This document shows, in pieces, positions 1-10,489 of a stretch of DNA of 64,000 bases (position 1 is its first letter; each line of letters begins with the position of its first letter). Origin of the DNA: Holothuria scabra. Taxonomy: Eukaryota; Echinodermata; Holothuroidea; Aspidochirotida; Holothuriidae. A program made the position numbers and the translations under genes. A model generated the notes under the pieces. That model was not told the origin of the DNA. It was given only the letters and a program-made list of their open reading frames with translations, and made no database searches. The stretch covers positions 1,860,001 through 1,924,000 of the forward strand of contig CM074179.1 in NCBI GenBank assembly GCA_037179385.1, in the 5' to 3' direction.

Positions 1-360
1 TAAACAATAAGTTCTACATGTTAAATGTTACGATGTACATGTAAAATCACACGTTGTACATTTACCAACACACGTTGTACATCTAAAAACACACGTTGTA
101 CATGTAAAAAAGGAAGATGTTATTATTGTCTCTTCCGCACGCCATACAGAGTGAGCCTTTCGGCGTACCACAAGTCCGCCAAAAGGCTCACCGAATGCGA
201 TTTAGTACAAGTTAACGTTCATGTACTGACTGCTTACGATCATGTACTGATTTCATACGTTCATTTACTGTTTGCTTACGTACATGTACTGATTTCATAC
301 GATCATGTACTAAATATATACGTTCATCAGTACATGTCCTTACAGTACTACAATGTGTCC
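1..360. repeat. Short tandem arrays around a small hairpin
   Basis: Positions 1-115 hold about four imperfect copies of a roughly 22-bp unit containing ACACGTTGTACAT. Positions 207-340 hold about five imperfect copies of a roughly 26-bp unit containing CATGTACTGATTTCATACG. Between them, 151-191 is an inverted repeat (GAGCCTTT... AAAGGCTC). The apparent reading frame through the first array is only repeat translation (TCKNTRCT-like) and is not treated as a gene. Confidence 0.7.
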
Positions 361-629
361 CCAAAACGTGCAAATACTGCTTAGGCAGTTACAGGCAAAA
401 CAGGTACGCTGAAGAAGTCTCGGGCTGTTTTAATTAACGTTTATTTACAGAGAAAAAGCAAATTCATGAAGCAAAATATGCTTCCGTTCTTGACAAGTGC
501 GTTTCATGTTTCATTCACAGGACACCGAGAAGAAAACTGTACTCAAAGAGAGCATAGAAAGGCTTCTTATTGTGGATTACTAACGGGCAACGACAAAAAC
601 CTTTTTCTTCTTTTTTCTTATTCCACAGA

Positions 630-883
630 TCGAAGGCATGAAAGGGAGTTCTCGAAGCGCATTGACAGGTTCCAACACACTATCAAGTAAGGCATCATCA
701 GTCTTCCCCAAACAAACTATTGCAAAAGTTCAGGGAAAGAGAGGATGAAGTACTTGTGCTTCACTTTGAAGATTTCGTTAACGAAAGTACGACACAGCAG
801 CACAAGTAGCAGAGCGGCTCAAGAAACACCCAACAATATATGAAGCCTTGGCAAGGAAATTTACAGTCGAACAATCAGGAAAG
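630..883 (+). CDS. Possible degraded exon(s), unknown protein
   Basis: A weak coding candidate. It begins after a pyrimidine-rich stretch ending TATTCCACAG, and contains the potential donor ATCAA|GTAAGG near 687. A second stretch, 729-883, reads as charged protein (REREDEVLVLHFEDF, then AERLKKHPTIYEALARKF) and ends at the potential donor GGAAAG|GTATCG. A TAG at 807-809 and a frame change separate the two halves of that stretch, so if it was an exon it is now broken. I do not recognise the domain. It could be a transposon or host gene fragment, and chance is not excluded. Confidence 0.25.
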
Positions 884-914
884 GTATCGCTTACCTAATC
901 AAAAAACTTGTTGT

Positions 915-1260
915 ACAATTAGAAAGCCAAAAGGCTTAGTGGTTCCTTGCCATATGATATATTGTAAGCATGGGATCCCTCACAAATTCTGAGGCATACT
1001 AGTAGGGATGAAATCTTTTGATCTTGTGACCCAAAATTACCTTTCACCTTCAGTTTCAAACAGTAGGGAGCAACTACCTAAAAGACCAGCGTGTAAATAT
1101 GAGCAATTCACAAGCTGAGTATGAGATCCCTCCACAGTTCAATATCCACAAAAAATGTCTTGTCTACAAAGTTTTGCCCTTTTGTGACCTCAAACTTTGA
1201 CCTCTACAAACAAGAGAAATCTCTCACGCAGTTATGATGCTGGTAACATCTGCTGTCTAA
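915..1260 (+). repeat. Diverged copy of the DR1-motif repeat family
   Basis: The left edge reads GCCAAAAGGCTTAGTGGTTCC, as at 55.47 kb. The body repeats phrases such as 'TGTGACCTCAAACTTTGACCTC' and 'AGTATGAGATCCCTC' shared with the copies at 10.5-11.3 kb and 55.5-56.6 kb. It is more diverged and shorter than the copy at 55.5 kb. Confidence 0.65.
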
Positions 1261-2577
1261 TAACTTGATAAAGAGGCATTTTTAATACATGCTCATTTAA
1301 ATCATAATTTAAGGTATTGAGGATAGCTCTCTATATGTCTCTATGATCCAAAAAATTGACTGCACATTGAGGTTAGTGTTCGAACAAGCCCTAACAGTCA
1401 TCAATGCACTGGAACATACCGTAGAAACATCTCAACAGAAAGGTGTACCTTGGCTATTGGTCGCAGCCATTTTGTATGTTTCTTGGTTTAATGCCCTGCC
1501 CAATGATTATGATGTCCTTGAAAATTAACAAAAAATGGGGACATTATAAATCCAGAAATTTACAAGGTTTGTAATTTACCTTAAATTGTCTCCTTGTAGG
1601 AACACCACATAACAGAGCACAAGACAGGCGTCCTTTGTTTGATACACAGTAGATACTATTATGCTTGCTTTGATTACCTGAACAACAGTACTTTCTGAAA
1701 AATAAGCCTTACTGAGGGGACAAATAAGTGTCAGACACTATCTCTACACAAGTGGTTAAGTCCATTGAGCTGTATGATTTAATGAGAAATCCTTCAGGAC
1801 AGTGTGGCAGTCAACTGCGAAAAATTAGGTAAGATAACAGTGACCAACAATTTTCACAGAGTCTGGTGGGCCAGTTATAATTTGATTCGTTTAATAAGAC
1901 TATCTCATTTGAAGCATGCTCAAGGGTATTTGATTCAAATGATCAATTATTTAGTTCTTTTTATTAAACTAATTACCACTGGTGTATTTAATAATTTAAA
2001 TCCCACTTACATGTTCCTATGAGGACAGTGGCACAAGTTTTGTCTGTAACTTTTAACAATCTTTGATACTAAATTTATTGTTACCTTCATGGTTTCTTCA
2101 GGGTTATGGAAGAGACAATGTTTGTAAACTCTAAACGAAATTTTGTGCATCATACAGAGCACTTGATCTGTTCAAAGTTAAGGCTTATGAAGATCCCCAC
2201 TGAACAATTCCTCTGCTTTGTGGGCATGGAAACTTTCTCCAATATGTTCAGACTGTCTCCAAATGAGCCTCATACAGCTTTAGTTTACATCACGTTCCGC
2301 ACACTGCTAGACACTTCTACTAAATAGTAGGAGATTCATTTCATGAAATCTATAGGCCTGGATACTTGTGGCAAAATCAGCATTCCTATGACAAAATGAA
2401 GTAATTGACATGCCAGCCTGATGCAGTTTTTTCCTTTTTAACTTTTTCAGATTTTGTTGTACCCACTTACTCTTATTTGTTATCAATACTGGCACTAGCT
2501 GTAATTGGACAAAACTTCCAAACCAAAATCACCATAAGTTCTGTACCAAATAAGGTGCTCCTTTATTCACTTTAGAC
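1261..2577. other. No recognisable gene
   Basis: AT-rich sequence. Open frames here are short (73 codons or fewer), lack recognisable motifs and lack convincing splice context. No repeat structure stood out. Confidence 0.5.
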
Positions 2578-2681
2578 TGCCTGTCCATAGAGTTCACGTG
2601 TCACGTATGGCTTTCCAGAGGAGTTCACGTTTCACGTGTCATATATTTTAGAATCAGTTTATGGTTAGAAGGCTACTGATC

Positions 2682-2987
2682 ATGATGGATTCTTCTGACG
2701 AAGAAACCTTAGCTTTACTGCTACTATTGAAATGAAGAAGAACGAAAGCGTAAACGAACCACGTGGTGTCGTGAACATTTTCAACTGCGCAATATATTGG
2801 GAGAGTTCCATCGATCTTACCGCTATATGCTGGATCATCCGGATCCGGATTTATTTTTCAATTATTTGGGAATGTCCTATCAAAGTCTCGCCGAACTCAA
2901 AGCTTTAGTGTTGGATCATTTTGAGCCAAGGGGTTCCAACCGGAGAACACCGATATCGGGAGAAGACAAGCTAGTATTAACCCTCAG
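2682..2987 (+). pseudogene. Harbinger transposase, N-terminal exon (broken)
   Basis: The frame starts at ATG 2682 or 2685 with the acidic/leucine-rich opening MDSSDEETLALLLLL, typical of HARBI-type transposases. A basic stretch (ERKRKRTTW) and the helical segment FFNYLGMSYQSLAEL follow. A TGA at 2733-2735 interrupts the start frame. The downstream part (from about 2740) is in another frame, so one indel near 2730 broke the gene. The exon ends at a consensus donor, CCCTCAG|GTGAGA, at 2987/2988. The DDE catalytic half resumes at about 8281. The role in an intact relative is DNA cutting and strand transfer at the terminal inverted repeats. Confidence 0.85.
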
Positions 2988-3366
2988 GTGAGAACAAAAT
3001 AAGGTAAACAAATGAGCAGTTCGTTTTTTTATTTAATTGGTTTATTTAACAGTTTTGAAACAATCAGAGAACGAATAAGATGTAGGCTTATTTCGTAATG
3101 ATGTTACCATTTATATAACGTTACAATTATAGTAATTATCGTTTAGAATTTCTGCTTCAGAACGAACCGTTTTAATAATGATGTTTTTCGTCGAGAGCGG
3201 ACGTGTTTTCACAGAGCTCCCGTCAATTGTTCGTGCTGTGTGTTGTGCTGGTTAGCTTGTGCTTTTGTGCTTTCATATTATGTATCGTATCGTTGTGGTG
3301 TGGTCTTTCAGGGCAAGAGTTTTGTCGTGCTCGTTTTCAAGCACGCTGTTTTGTTATTGAGTGTTG

Positions 3367-3465
3367 TTGGGTACCCCCCCCCCCCCCTTAGGGCCCCTGG
3401 TGGGGTCTAGGGGCGAAGCCCCGGTGGGGGTCCAGGGGGCGAAGCCCCCGGAAGCTCCTGGGTTT
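3367..3465. repeat. GC-rich nested palindromes
   Basis: A 13-C run is followed by three variants of a self-complementary word (GGGGCGAAGCCCC, GGGGGCGAAGCCCCC) separated by GGTGGGGGTCCA-like spacers. Local GC is far above the surroundings. Each word could fold into a short hairpin with a GA-rich loop. No coding is apparent. Confidence 0.6.
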
Positions 3466-5579
3466 TAGGGAACTTGACATGTATTGAAGTCATCATTTTA
3501 GTTGTAAAGAATTACCCCTAATGACTAAATGCAAGTCTAAAACGAAAGTTGGGTAACTTCAAGTAAGATGGTATTTGTAAAAAAAAAAACGCATCAATTA
3601 TCATAATACTCTGCTATAAATACCAAAGTGGAAAATTGTTGTCTCCGTGTCACCTAGACGGAAGTCTTGGGACATATCGACTTCATTTCACTGAGATATT
3701 ATTTTATTCTTTTTAAAATAGAAAACGAATGAAAGTCTATCGTATACTTATTTAAGATGTTGTCAAGGTAACACAATTTACACACTTGGGATGGGGGCAA
3801 TGCGGGCAATGATGGGGTTGACGTTGACGTTAGTACAATTTTTTTTATAAACAAAGAAACAATCATCCTGTTCTTCCCTTCAACGTAAATTGGGCATTGT
3901 AGAATGATACGATTAATCCCATGTAAGTCAAGGGTACGATGCAGTTAGGTGAGTTATTAATTGGTCTATCACGATCATTTCATTGAGAATTTCACGGTTG
4001 GGAAAAGTTTGAAAAACTGAAGCATTCACTAAGAGACAAATCTTAATCAACGTTTACGTCGACAAAATAGAGATGTAATCATACAAAAGCAAATTTCGTC
4101 AACAATAAGCATTTCGTAGGGTACCGCCTCTGCAATATTTTTTGAGTGCATGCGTGCCATGTGGGTCTGCCTAGATTTAGTAGACCACACACTAACTACA
4201 GAAAGGCAATGGAAGGGGTGGCGGGGGAAGGAATCCGTCCTAATATACACCTCTCTGTTCCACCCACTGCCCCCAAATATTCACAATTAACGTAATTGAT
4301 CCTGTGCTCGAAGGGCTTGCACGCCCGTGCTTTAATATATACATAGTACAAACGGTCCCTATGTGGACTTGCCCTACATTTCTTACTGCGCTTCCAAAAA
4401 AAAAAATCATTGACCCTCCTTTAAGACCTTCGACAGATTCCTGCGTCATTTTTTTTTTCATTTTTTTGACCTACTAAAGTCCCAAGCAAGACACTGATGA
4501 TACACCTCAGGGTAACTTATTACGTACGTGGACTTGACGTACCCACAACAGACCCTTCCTAGCCTAGGGAGCCATTATTGAAGTTATAATGAAGGGCATA
4601 GGCACTTACCCGCAAAGTCACTGATGCCTTCAGTTTCACGAACCGTGACAGGTTCTTCGGTATCGTCGGTTCTTGTTATTTTGCTATGACTGGTAGATGC
4701 ACTACTTATCGGAAGATCAGATTTTCTCTTCAAGAATTTATCCATTATGGATGTCAATCAATACATGAATGAAATTGGAAATTGAAAATCAGGTAAACAG
4801 GGTGTTACACTTTGTAGTAGGTCTCGTTGTACACAAGTGAGCACAGACCTTTGTTTCATATTTCTCCTTCAAAACTTTTACAGATTGAAGTTGTTTAAAA
4901 TCGCTGGCGCTTTGGTTACACCGCAATTTTTTAAACACAAGAGGCTAGTCATTTCACAACACATACGAAACAGCACAATATATTATGAGTCACATAGCCC
5001 GCGACTCCACGAGGAGAACTAATTACCATGGAAGTATCCACTGCACTCATTAGGCCAGCATACTATAAAGGCTTCACATCTGTTGCGGTGGCGAGGCCTG
5101 GATGAATTGGCCTACTGTACAGGGACATATATTGAGCTTGCAATACAAATTAGTTAGCACCATGTGTGAAATGAATAGACCTCCTTATGCGAAGAAAATG
5201 CAAATTGCTGCCTTTCCTTGTCCTAAGGACCCTTAGAATGAAATCTGGTAGTCGAGTAAACTGACTGACTACAGGGGATATATATTCACTTTTTTTTTAA
5301 ATTCCAAATTTCATTGGGGGGGGGGGGCACAAGGTTTTCCAGGGGGGCAGGGCACGTGCCCCCTGCCCCCCCCCCCTGGTCAGGGGTGAATGTTACACCC
5401 CAGCAAGTTTTTATGTTGTTAAAGAACAAAGGAGTTGAGGTTGGGGAAATCGAGATGTTGCAGGCACTTTAGTCCCGCAACACATACGACCTAAAGTTCA
5501 GGTCGTATGCAGCCCTAATGGGGGGTGTATTTAGCTTAAAGGAATTGAAGGGCTCACTGTCACGCCATATGACCGCTCA

Positions 5580-6390
5580 GTGGTGGTGACTGTTGTACCT
5601 GACCTTTGAGGTCGATCAGGGCCTGGTTGCAAGGGTTCTCGGGCAGCACGGAACTGTCTCAGATATATGGTGGTGCAAATATGGGGAAGGTGAGATGCAG
5701 GGTATCCTTAACGGTAGAAGACAGTTCCGTTTAGTGCTAAAAAAAGATATAGATATACCACCCTTCCTCTTCATGGGGGGTTCAAAGGCTCACATTTGGT
5801 ATTTGGGGCAGCCCCCGTACCTGTTTTAAATGTGGAGTGGAGGGACACGAAGATGCCTGGAGTTGGGGCATGGGAAGGCCGACTGTCCCAACGAGGTGCG
5901 GTGCAACTTTTATGGGGAGGAGGGACATGTGTTTGGTGCTTGTCCCACATCATATTCTGCTCGTGTTGGAGGTGATGTGGGGCCGGCTGCAGAACCCTTG
6001 CAATCAGTTCCAGACTTTTGCACTAAAGAACTGGAGGGAACAGCACAAGAGGCGGAGCAGGATTTTCTAGCCTCTAAGGCGTGCGAGGGTAGCAGTGGGG
6101 GTGTTCAGGTTGTGTCGCCACCGTTCTCCCCACTAACACCTGGGGAGGTTGAAATCATGATGGTTGAGGACCTCCGGCTCTCCTCGGATTCTGAAGAGGA
6201 TTTGTCAAGTGGTAGAGAGCCTGCCTCAGAGCCTCCTCCCAAGGATTCACCTTCAGGAGAGGGCTGATTTGATTTTTGCGAGGGCGGGGTTCAGGGGCCT
6301 CCACTGAAGAGGCCGGTTGATGACCATTCTGGGGCACCTATACCGAGTCCACAAGGTAAAGTGGTCAAGACCCAGGTAGATACTTAGAAG
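5580..6390 (+). pseudogene. Tx1/L1-like LINE ORF1 fragment (zinc-knuckle RNA-binding protein)
   Basis: The first part (5593-5820) resembles the RRM-like region of Tx1-type ORF1: VARVLGQHGTVSDIWWCKY, then NGRRQFRLVL, then ARIWYLGQP-like. Next come CCHC knuckles spread over two frames: CFKCGVEGH at about 5826, LGHGKADCP at about 5870, and CNFYGEEGHVFGACP at about 5905. The C-terminal part (to 6267) is acidic and low-complexity (SSDSEEDLSSG). Several frame changes and the absence of an adjoining ORF2 show it is a dead fragment. In live LINEs this protein coats the element RNA. It lies inside the Harbinger transposase intron and is therefore probably a later insertion. Confidence 0.75.
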
Positions 6391-6790
6391 CGGTGCCTCG
6401 TGGTTTGGCCTTCGGGCGCTAAGTTGGCGGGTTGTTTGGGCGGGGTTTGTTGCGTTTTTTTCGTTGTGACGGACGTTTTCATTGCGTGTTTTGTGTGTGG
6501 GAGGTTTGTGGTTGGTTTGGGTTGTCTGCTGGTTGCGGCCTTCAAACAAATGGACGTGGTGCATAGTTTTTGTTTACTGTGTTTGGGATTCGTGATTGGC
6601 TTTGTTCTGTGTTGGTCGGGTGGTGAGTTTGGGTGTTGGGGTGGGTTTTGGTGCGTCTTAAGTTCATGACAGACGTTTTCGTTCCGTGTTCCCGTGTGGA
6701 TGGTTGTGGTTAGTCGTGTTTTTGTCCGGCCGGTTTGGGTTTCCCTTTTGTTGCAACGTGCTTGTTTCGATGTACGTAAAAAAAAAAATG
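6391..6790 (+). other. GT-rich segment after the LINE ORF1 fragment
   Basis: Strongly G+T-rich on the plus strand (runs such as GTTTGTGGTTGGTTTGGG), ending in an A-run at 6779-6788. It may be an untranslated part of the LINE with its poly(A), but no terminal repeat or target duplication was identified. Open frames here are composition artefacts. Confidence 0.4.
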
Positions 6791-6894
6791 TTTTGAACTG
6801 TAATTAGAAAACAAAATTCACCCCCGTTTCCAAAATGGACCATTCTCCACAGTGTACCAGAAAATGGTCATACATGTGTAATGAACGTGGCTGT

Positions 6895-7153
6895 TTAACC
6901 CTTTACCGTTGTTTGGGTCCTTTTGGACCCATGCGGAGAGCTCGGCTGTCACACATCATTACTGTTTCACGCGTAGCTTGAAACTGCGAGTAGCTGCCCG
7001 AAAATTCGGCCACAAGAGCGAGAAAGACAATAGTTTAAGGTCACGGGGTCAATGGCCTACGGAAGCCGATGCGGGGCGGGCTACGTCCGCTTTTCCGCCC
7101 AATCCCGAGGCGCGCAAATATGCCCCGATCGGAGCACAACGGTAAAGGGTTAA
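6895..7153. mobile_element. piggyBac-type MITE with TTAA duplication
   Basis: Perfect 13-bp terminal inverted repeats CCCTTTACCGTTG (6899-6911) and CAACGGTAAAGGG (7137-7149) are each bordered by TTAA (6895-6898 and 7150-7153). The TTAA target site together with a CCYT-type terminus is the hallmark of the piggyBac superfamily. The 251-bp body has a second palindrome near the left end (GGGTCC TTTT GGACCC). It has no coding capacity, so it is a MITE. Confidence 0.88.
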
Positions 7154-7354
7154 GCTAAAATACCTGCACCACTCGGCTGGAGGTTTACGTGCACACACGC
7201 AGAGACAGTGGCAGTAAACACACTCCACAGGATTACTTTAATACCAATTATTGAGGACTGTTTTGGGTAAAGGAATTACATTTGGAAGTAGGGTGGAGCT
7301 GCAGAATCATACGAAGAACCGTGGGAAGAACGGTAAGGACTTGTTTCTAAAAGT

Positions 7355-7585
7355 CCCCTCGACTCTCTGGCGAAGAAGCAAGGGGCGAAAAACCAAACAT
7401 TTACTCCCGGGGGAGTTCTGCTCCCTCACGGAGACGTCCCAAATGGACAATTACGCCCTCTAAAGGGCAAACGTGTGGTCCTGCTCTAGACTGGCTGAGT
7501 AGAACAGAAGCCACGCCCTGGATGCAGTTTAACGTCATGCCCCTCGACTCTCTGGCGAAGAGCCAAGGGGCAAAAACCAAACATT
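7355..7585 (+). repeat. Direct repeat of about 47 bp, spaced by 137 bp
   Basis: The word beginning CCCCTCGACTCTCTGGCGAA and ending AAAACCAAACATT occurs at 7355-7402 and again at 7540-7585 with a few differences. Each copy is partly self-complementary (CCCCT... AGGGG). Its origin is unknown. Confidence 0.7.
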
Positions 7586-7600
7586 CCATCTCGGATGTCC

Positions 7601-8222
7601 TATTGGGTGTTGGGTCCACTGCTGAAACTGGGAGGGGTTGGAGTCGGCAATGAGTAATTTTTCAATTGCTGTAGTACGCCGAATTGGAAATAAAGGAATT
7701 GGTCTTCTGCCCATCCACCTTGGGCATTATGGATTCGAGGTGATTCATTTTTCTGTTCCATGCGCCTCTGCAGAGCAGTAATCAGACCGATATCAGGATC
7801 TTCGCTGATCTCTGTGTTTTTCTTCTGACGTTTTGGCATGCGTTTCTTACCACTGCTGTTATCCACGCTTTCACTCGGTTGACTGAATTGGTTGCTCATT
7901 CTCTAGTGTGTTGACGTCGATAGCGTTACTAAGTGATTCACCCAGTGCCTGTTGTAATCTGGATGGGGACTCTTCTGTCGAGTCTTGGTCTACATCACAT
8001 GGAATTTCTTCAGTTCTATTTTGACTCATTGAGTCATCATTGTCGATCGGTTCCACATTACCAGATGTATTTCTTTTTTTCTTCACACCTATTAGAAAAC
8101 TCATTACTTTCTCCAACTTCCATGGCTTGTCGTCGCCCGAAGCTCCGCTTCCAGACTTTTTCGGTTTAACGCATTGCTTAAGCCCCTATTCAGTTCAACC
8201 CATGTTACTTTGACTGACACAC
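7601..8222 (-). pseudogene. Harbinger accessory MADF/BESS protein, exon 2 (broken)
   Basis: On the minus strand a clear acceptor (TTTAGTTTTCAG) opens the exon at 8222. The first residues (VKVTWVELNRGL) fit the WxxLR region of a MADF domain. In an A-run the frame changes to KKSGSGASGDDKPWKLEKVMSFL, which fits the end of the domain. An acidic linker follows, then another frame change near 7890. The C-terminal EDPDIGLITALQRRMEQ segment is compatible with a BESS-like tail. Such MADF/Myb-like proteins in Harbinger elements bind the transposon ends and bring the transposase to DNA. There are at least two frameshifts. The assignment to Harbinger is supported by the matching exon 1 and the shared inverted-repeat borders. 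Confidence 0.75.
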
Positions 8223-8280
8223 CTGAAAACTAAAATAAAATATGAATTTAATAAAAAATAAATAAAAAAGTATGTTCATT

Positions 8281-9191
8281 TTCATTGCCGGTTTCTCGCT
8301 ACTGGGGGTCGTTCGCCTCTATGAGTGTCCCGTTTCATATCTCGGAGTCGTCGATCGGTCGACATGTCTCCGCAACCTGTCACGTTCTTTGGGAAGTGCT
8401 TCGTCCTCTCGTGTTGCCAATACCTACGGAACAAGATTGGGAAGGGTTGGCTAAACGATTTGGTGATTTTTGGGATTATCCATTTGCTTTCGGTGCCTTA
8501 GATGGGAAACATATTGCATCGGTACACCCAGCCAAAATTGGTTCAATGTACTACAATTACAAAGGGGTTCCCAAGCATAGTACTAATAGCACTGAGTGAT
8601 GCTGACTCTTGTTTCATACTCGTGGACTGTGGACAATACGGACGAGTGAGCGATGCGGGAGTCTATCAGGAATCACACATTTCCAAACTTCTACGAGAAC
8701 ACAAGTTGCATATCCCCACTAACACATTCAAGGTAAACGGATCTGATGAAAAAGTATCGTTTCTTATTGTAGGCGATTAAGCGTTCCCATTAAAATCGTA
8801 CTTGATGAGGCCTTTCGCTGCCAGAATACTCGATGATGCAAAACGAATTTACAACTATAGGCATTCGACAGCTAGACGTTCGGTGGAACGCACTTTTGGC
8901 ATCCTGGTTCGGAAATTTGAAATCTTCCAACGTCCTATGCTAATCGATCCGGACAAGGCAGTTATGGTAACAGATGCGTCCACAGCTCTTCACAATGTCA
9001 TTCGGAAAAGAGACGGACATCTGATAGACTGGACTTCTGATGTGACATATGATATCATTGAAAGCCATGGCGACGGACTGAGACCTTTTCGCCACCGGGC
9101 TGTAGGAAGGTGGGCAGATGAAGCTGTTGTCATACGAAATAGTATTACCAAGTTCTTCAAATTATTTTTTTTCGAAACGTGTTGGAAATGA
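8281..9191 (+). pseudogene. Harbinger transposase, DDE catalytic half (broken)
   Basis: This is the DDE_Tnp_4-type catalytic domain. The first aspartate is in FGALDGKHI (codon at 8501), the second in ILVDCGQYGRVSD (8625), and the glutamate in RRSVERTFG (8886). All three catalytic residues are present, and the ending DASTALHNVI is typical. One base is gained or lost near 8575 (GGGGTTCCCAAGC), and a TAA at 8778-8780 stands where the family has an acidic residue after VGD. Apart from these two lesions the frame reads through to 9191. It pairs with the N-terminal exon at 2682-2987 and lies in one element with the MADF gene. Confidence 0.9.
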
Positions 9192-9921
9192 ATGATGACT
9201 AAACAATTTGGTATTTTTTCAGCTGCGTTGCCAGAGCAACCAATCTTTGGGGAGGGACCGACAAATCACCCATTTTGGGGGTTTAGAGAAGAAAATATGG
9301 GGGGGGGGGCTGGTCAACTGTGGGGCCATATGGAAAACAACGTCGCATTTGAAATAAGGTTAATATGGGCAACTACACAGTAAAGTACACCACCCTCTTA
9401 CCGGTTGCATTTTGATTTAGCGATCGGCGTTCTCGAAAAAATTTGATCCCATGGTGCAAATTGATAATCAAATAACACAGTTCAAATAAACTGTCAAAAC
9501 CAGGTTGTTGTTCACTGTCTGTCTATTCTTACTGCACAAAAAACCCACTTACCCCTTTTTCCGAAAAAATGGAACAGTCCGATGGAAGACTTGGCGATAA
9601 ATGCAGAACAATACCGTTCAGTGACCCTGAGTGTACATAGGACACTGTGGTGGAGTGGCATCATCGCGGATGCCACGCACACATACAGCAGCCCCGCCCG
9701 ATACCGGTCTCCATTTTTGTTTTAAGAAAACGGGTGTTTCAATTCAAGGAAGTTGATTTATTAGTAAATCAGGGCTGTCAACTCTCCTGCATTTGGCGGG
9801 AGACCAAATCTCGGCGACTGCGTGTTTCATGAAATTTGCTCCACGTTTCTCCCGCCAAGCAATTACCAAAAGTTGTCAGCCCTGATTTTGTTTTGATTTT
9901 ACAAAAACTGAAATAATTTAC

Positions 9922-10065
9922 CTTCTTTGAGAGGTGGCAGTTTTTTTGTCCAGTTGTTTCCAAATTTGCAGGCGTTGGTCTTTGTTTTTGTGGTCTGGGT
10001 GTCGGATCCCACAGTAATGGCAAATCTTGTACAAGAGAACACAAACTATTTCTGTAGTCATCCAT
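9922..10065 (-). pseudogene. Harbinger accessory MADF protein, exon 1
   Basis: On the minus strand ATG at 10065 gives MDDYRNSLCSLVQDLPLLWD. The LVxxxPLLWD signature marks the start of a MADF domain. The exon ends at a good donor, AAGAAG|GTAAAT, at 9922/9921. It continues in the exon starting at 8222. The gene is transcribed from the right terminal inverted repeat inward, opposite to the transposase, which is the usual divergent-ends layout of Harbinger elements. Confidence 0.7.
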
Positions 10066-10489
10066 CTTGCAAATAGACTTGTAGGCTGTACGACGTGTCT
10101 GTATGTAAATGAAGTTATGGATTAGAATTCTGTAGGCTACGCCTGGTGTCATGCCACGATTAAAGTACATGATCATCAAATGGTTCACACCTGAAACGTG
10201 AATAGACGTAAACAGTGACACGTGAACTCCTATGGAAGGGACCGTAAAGAAATTCATGTCAATTTCTCTATTCACGCGTGACGCCCGAACCGTGACACAT
10301 GACACGTGAACTTCAATGGACAGGCACCCTTCGACATTCTTAATACAATGAGTTTGCTTCGGTACATATTTTGAAATTACCCAATTTCATTTACATAATG
10401 AATTACATTCCAAAAACTTACCATCTTATGCATCTCACATTACCCATATTTACTCTAAGAATTACCCTTTTTGAAATGTAGTATTTGCA

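Larger units (their letters stand above)
2988..8280 (+). other. Transposase intron expanded by insertions
   Basis: The stretch between the two transposase exons starts with GTGAGA and ends before the frame giving SRYWGSFASMSVPF. It contains a GC-rich palindromic block (3367-3465, with GGGGCGAAGCCCC repeated), a G/C homopolymer block (5318-5390), a Tx1 ORF1 fragment, a piggyBac-type MITE, a duplicated 47-bp word and the second exon of the minus-strand accessory gene. I could not fix the exact acceptor. Confidence 0.55.
2578..10326 (+). mobile_element. PIF/Harbinger DNA transposon, 7.7 kb, decayed
   Basis: The ends are inverted repeats: the left end starts TGCCTGTCCATAGAGTTCAC and the right end, read on the minus strand, starts TGCCTGTCCATTGAAGTTCA. 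Subterminal copies of GTTCACGTGTCA-like words follow at both ends (2590-2640 and 10195-10312). Inside are the two genes expected of the superfamily: a DDE transposase on plus (2682-2987 plus 8281-9191) and a MADF/BESS-type accessory protein on minus (10065-9922 plus 8222-7601). The element is unusually long because the transposase intron holds other repeats. The flanking 3-bp target duplication expected for the family is not clear (GAC left, CCC right). Both genes carry frameshifts, so this copy should be non-autonomous. Confidence 0.9.

Noticed and set aside
25..384. 119-codon plus-strand frame
   Set aside because: It is the translation of tandem DNA repeats; no motif and no splice or promoter support.
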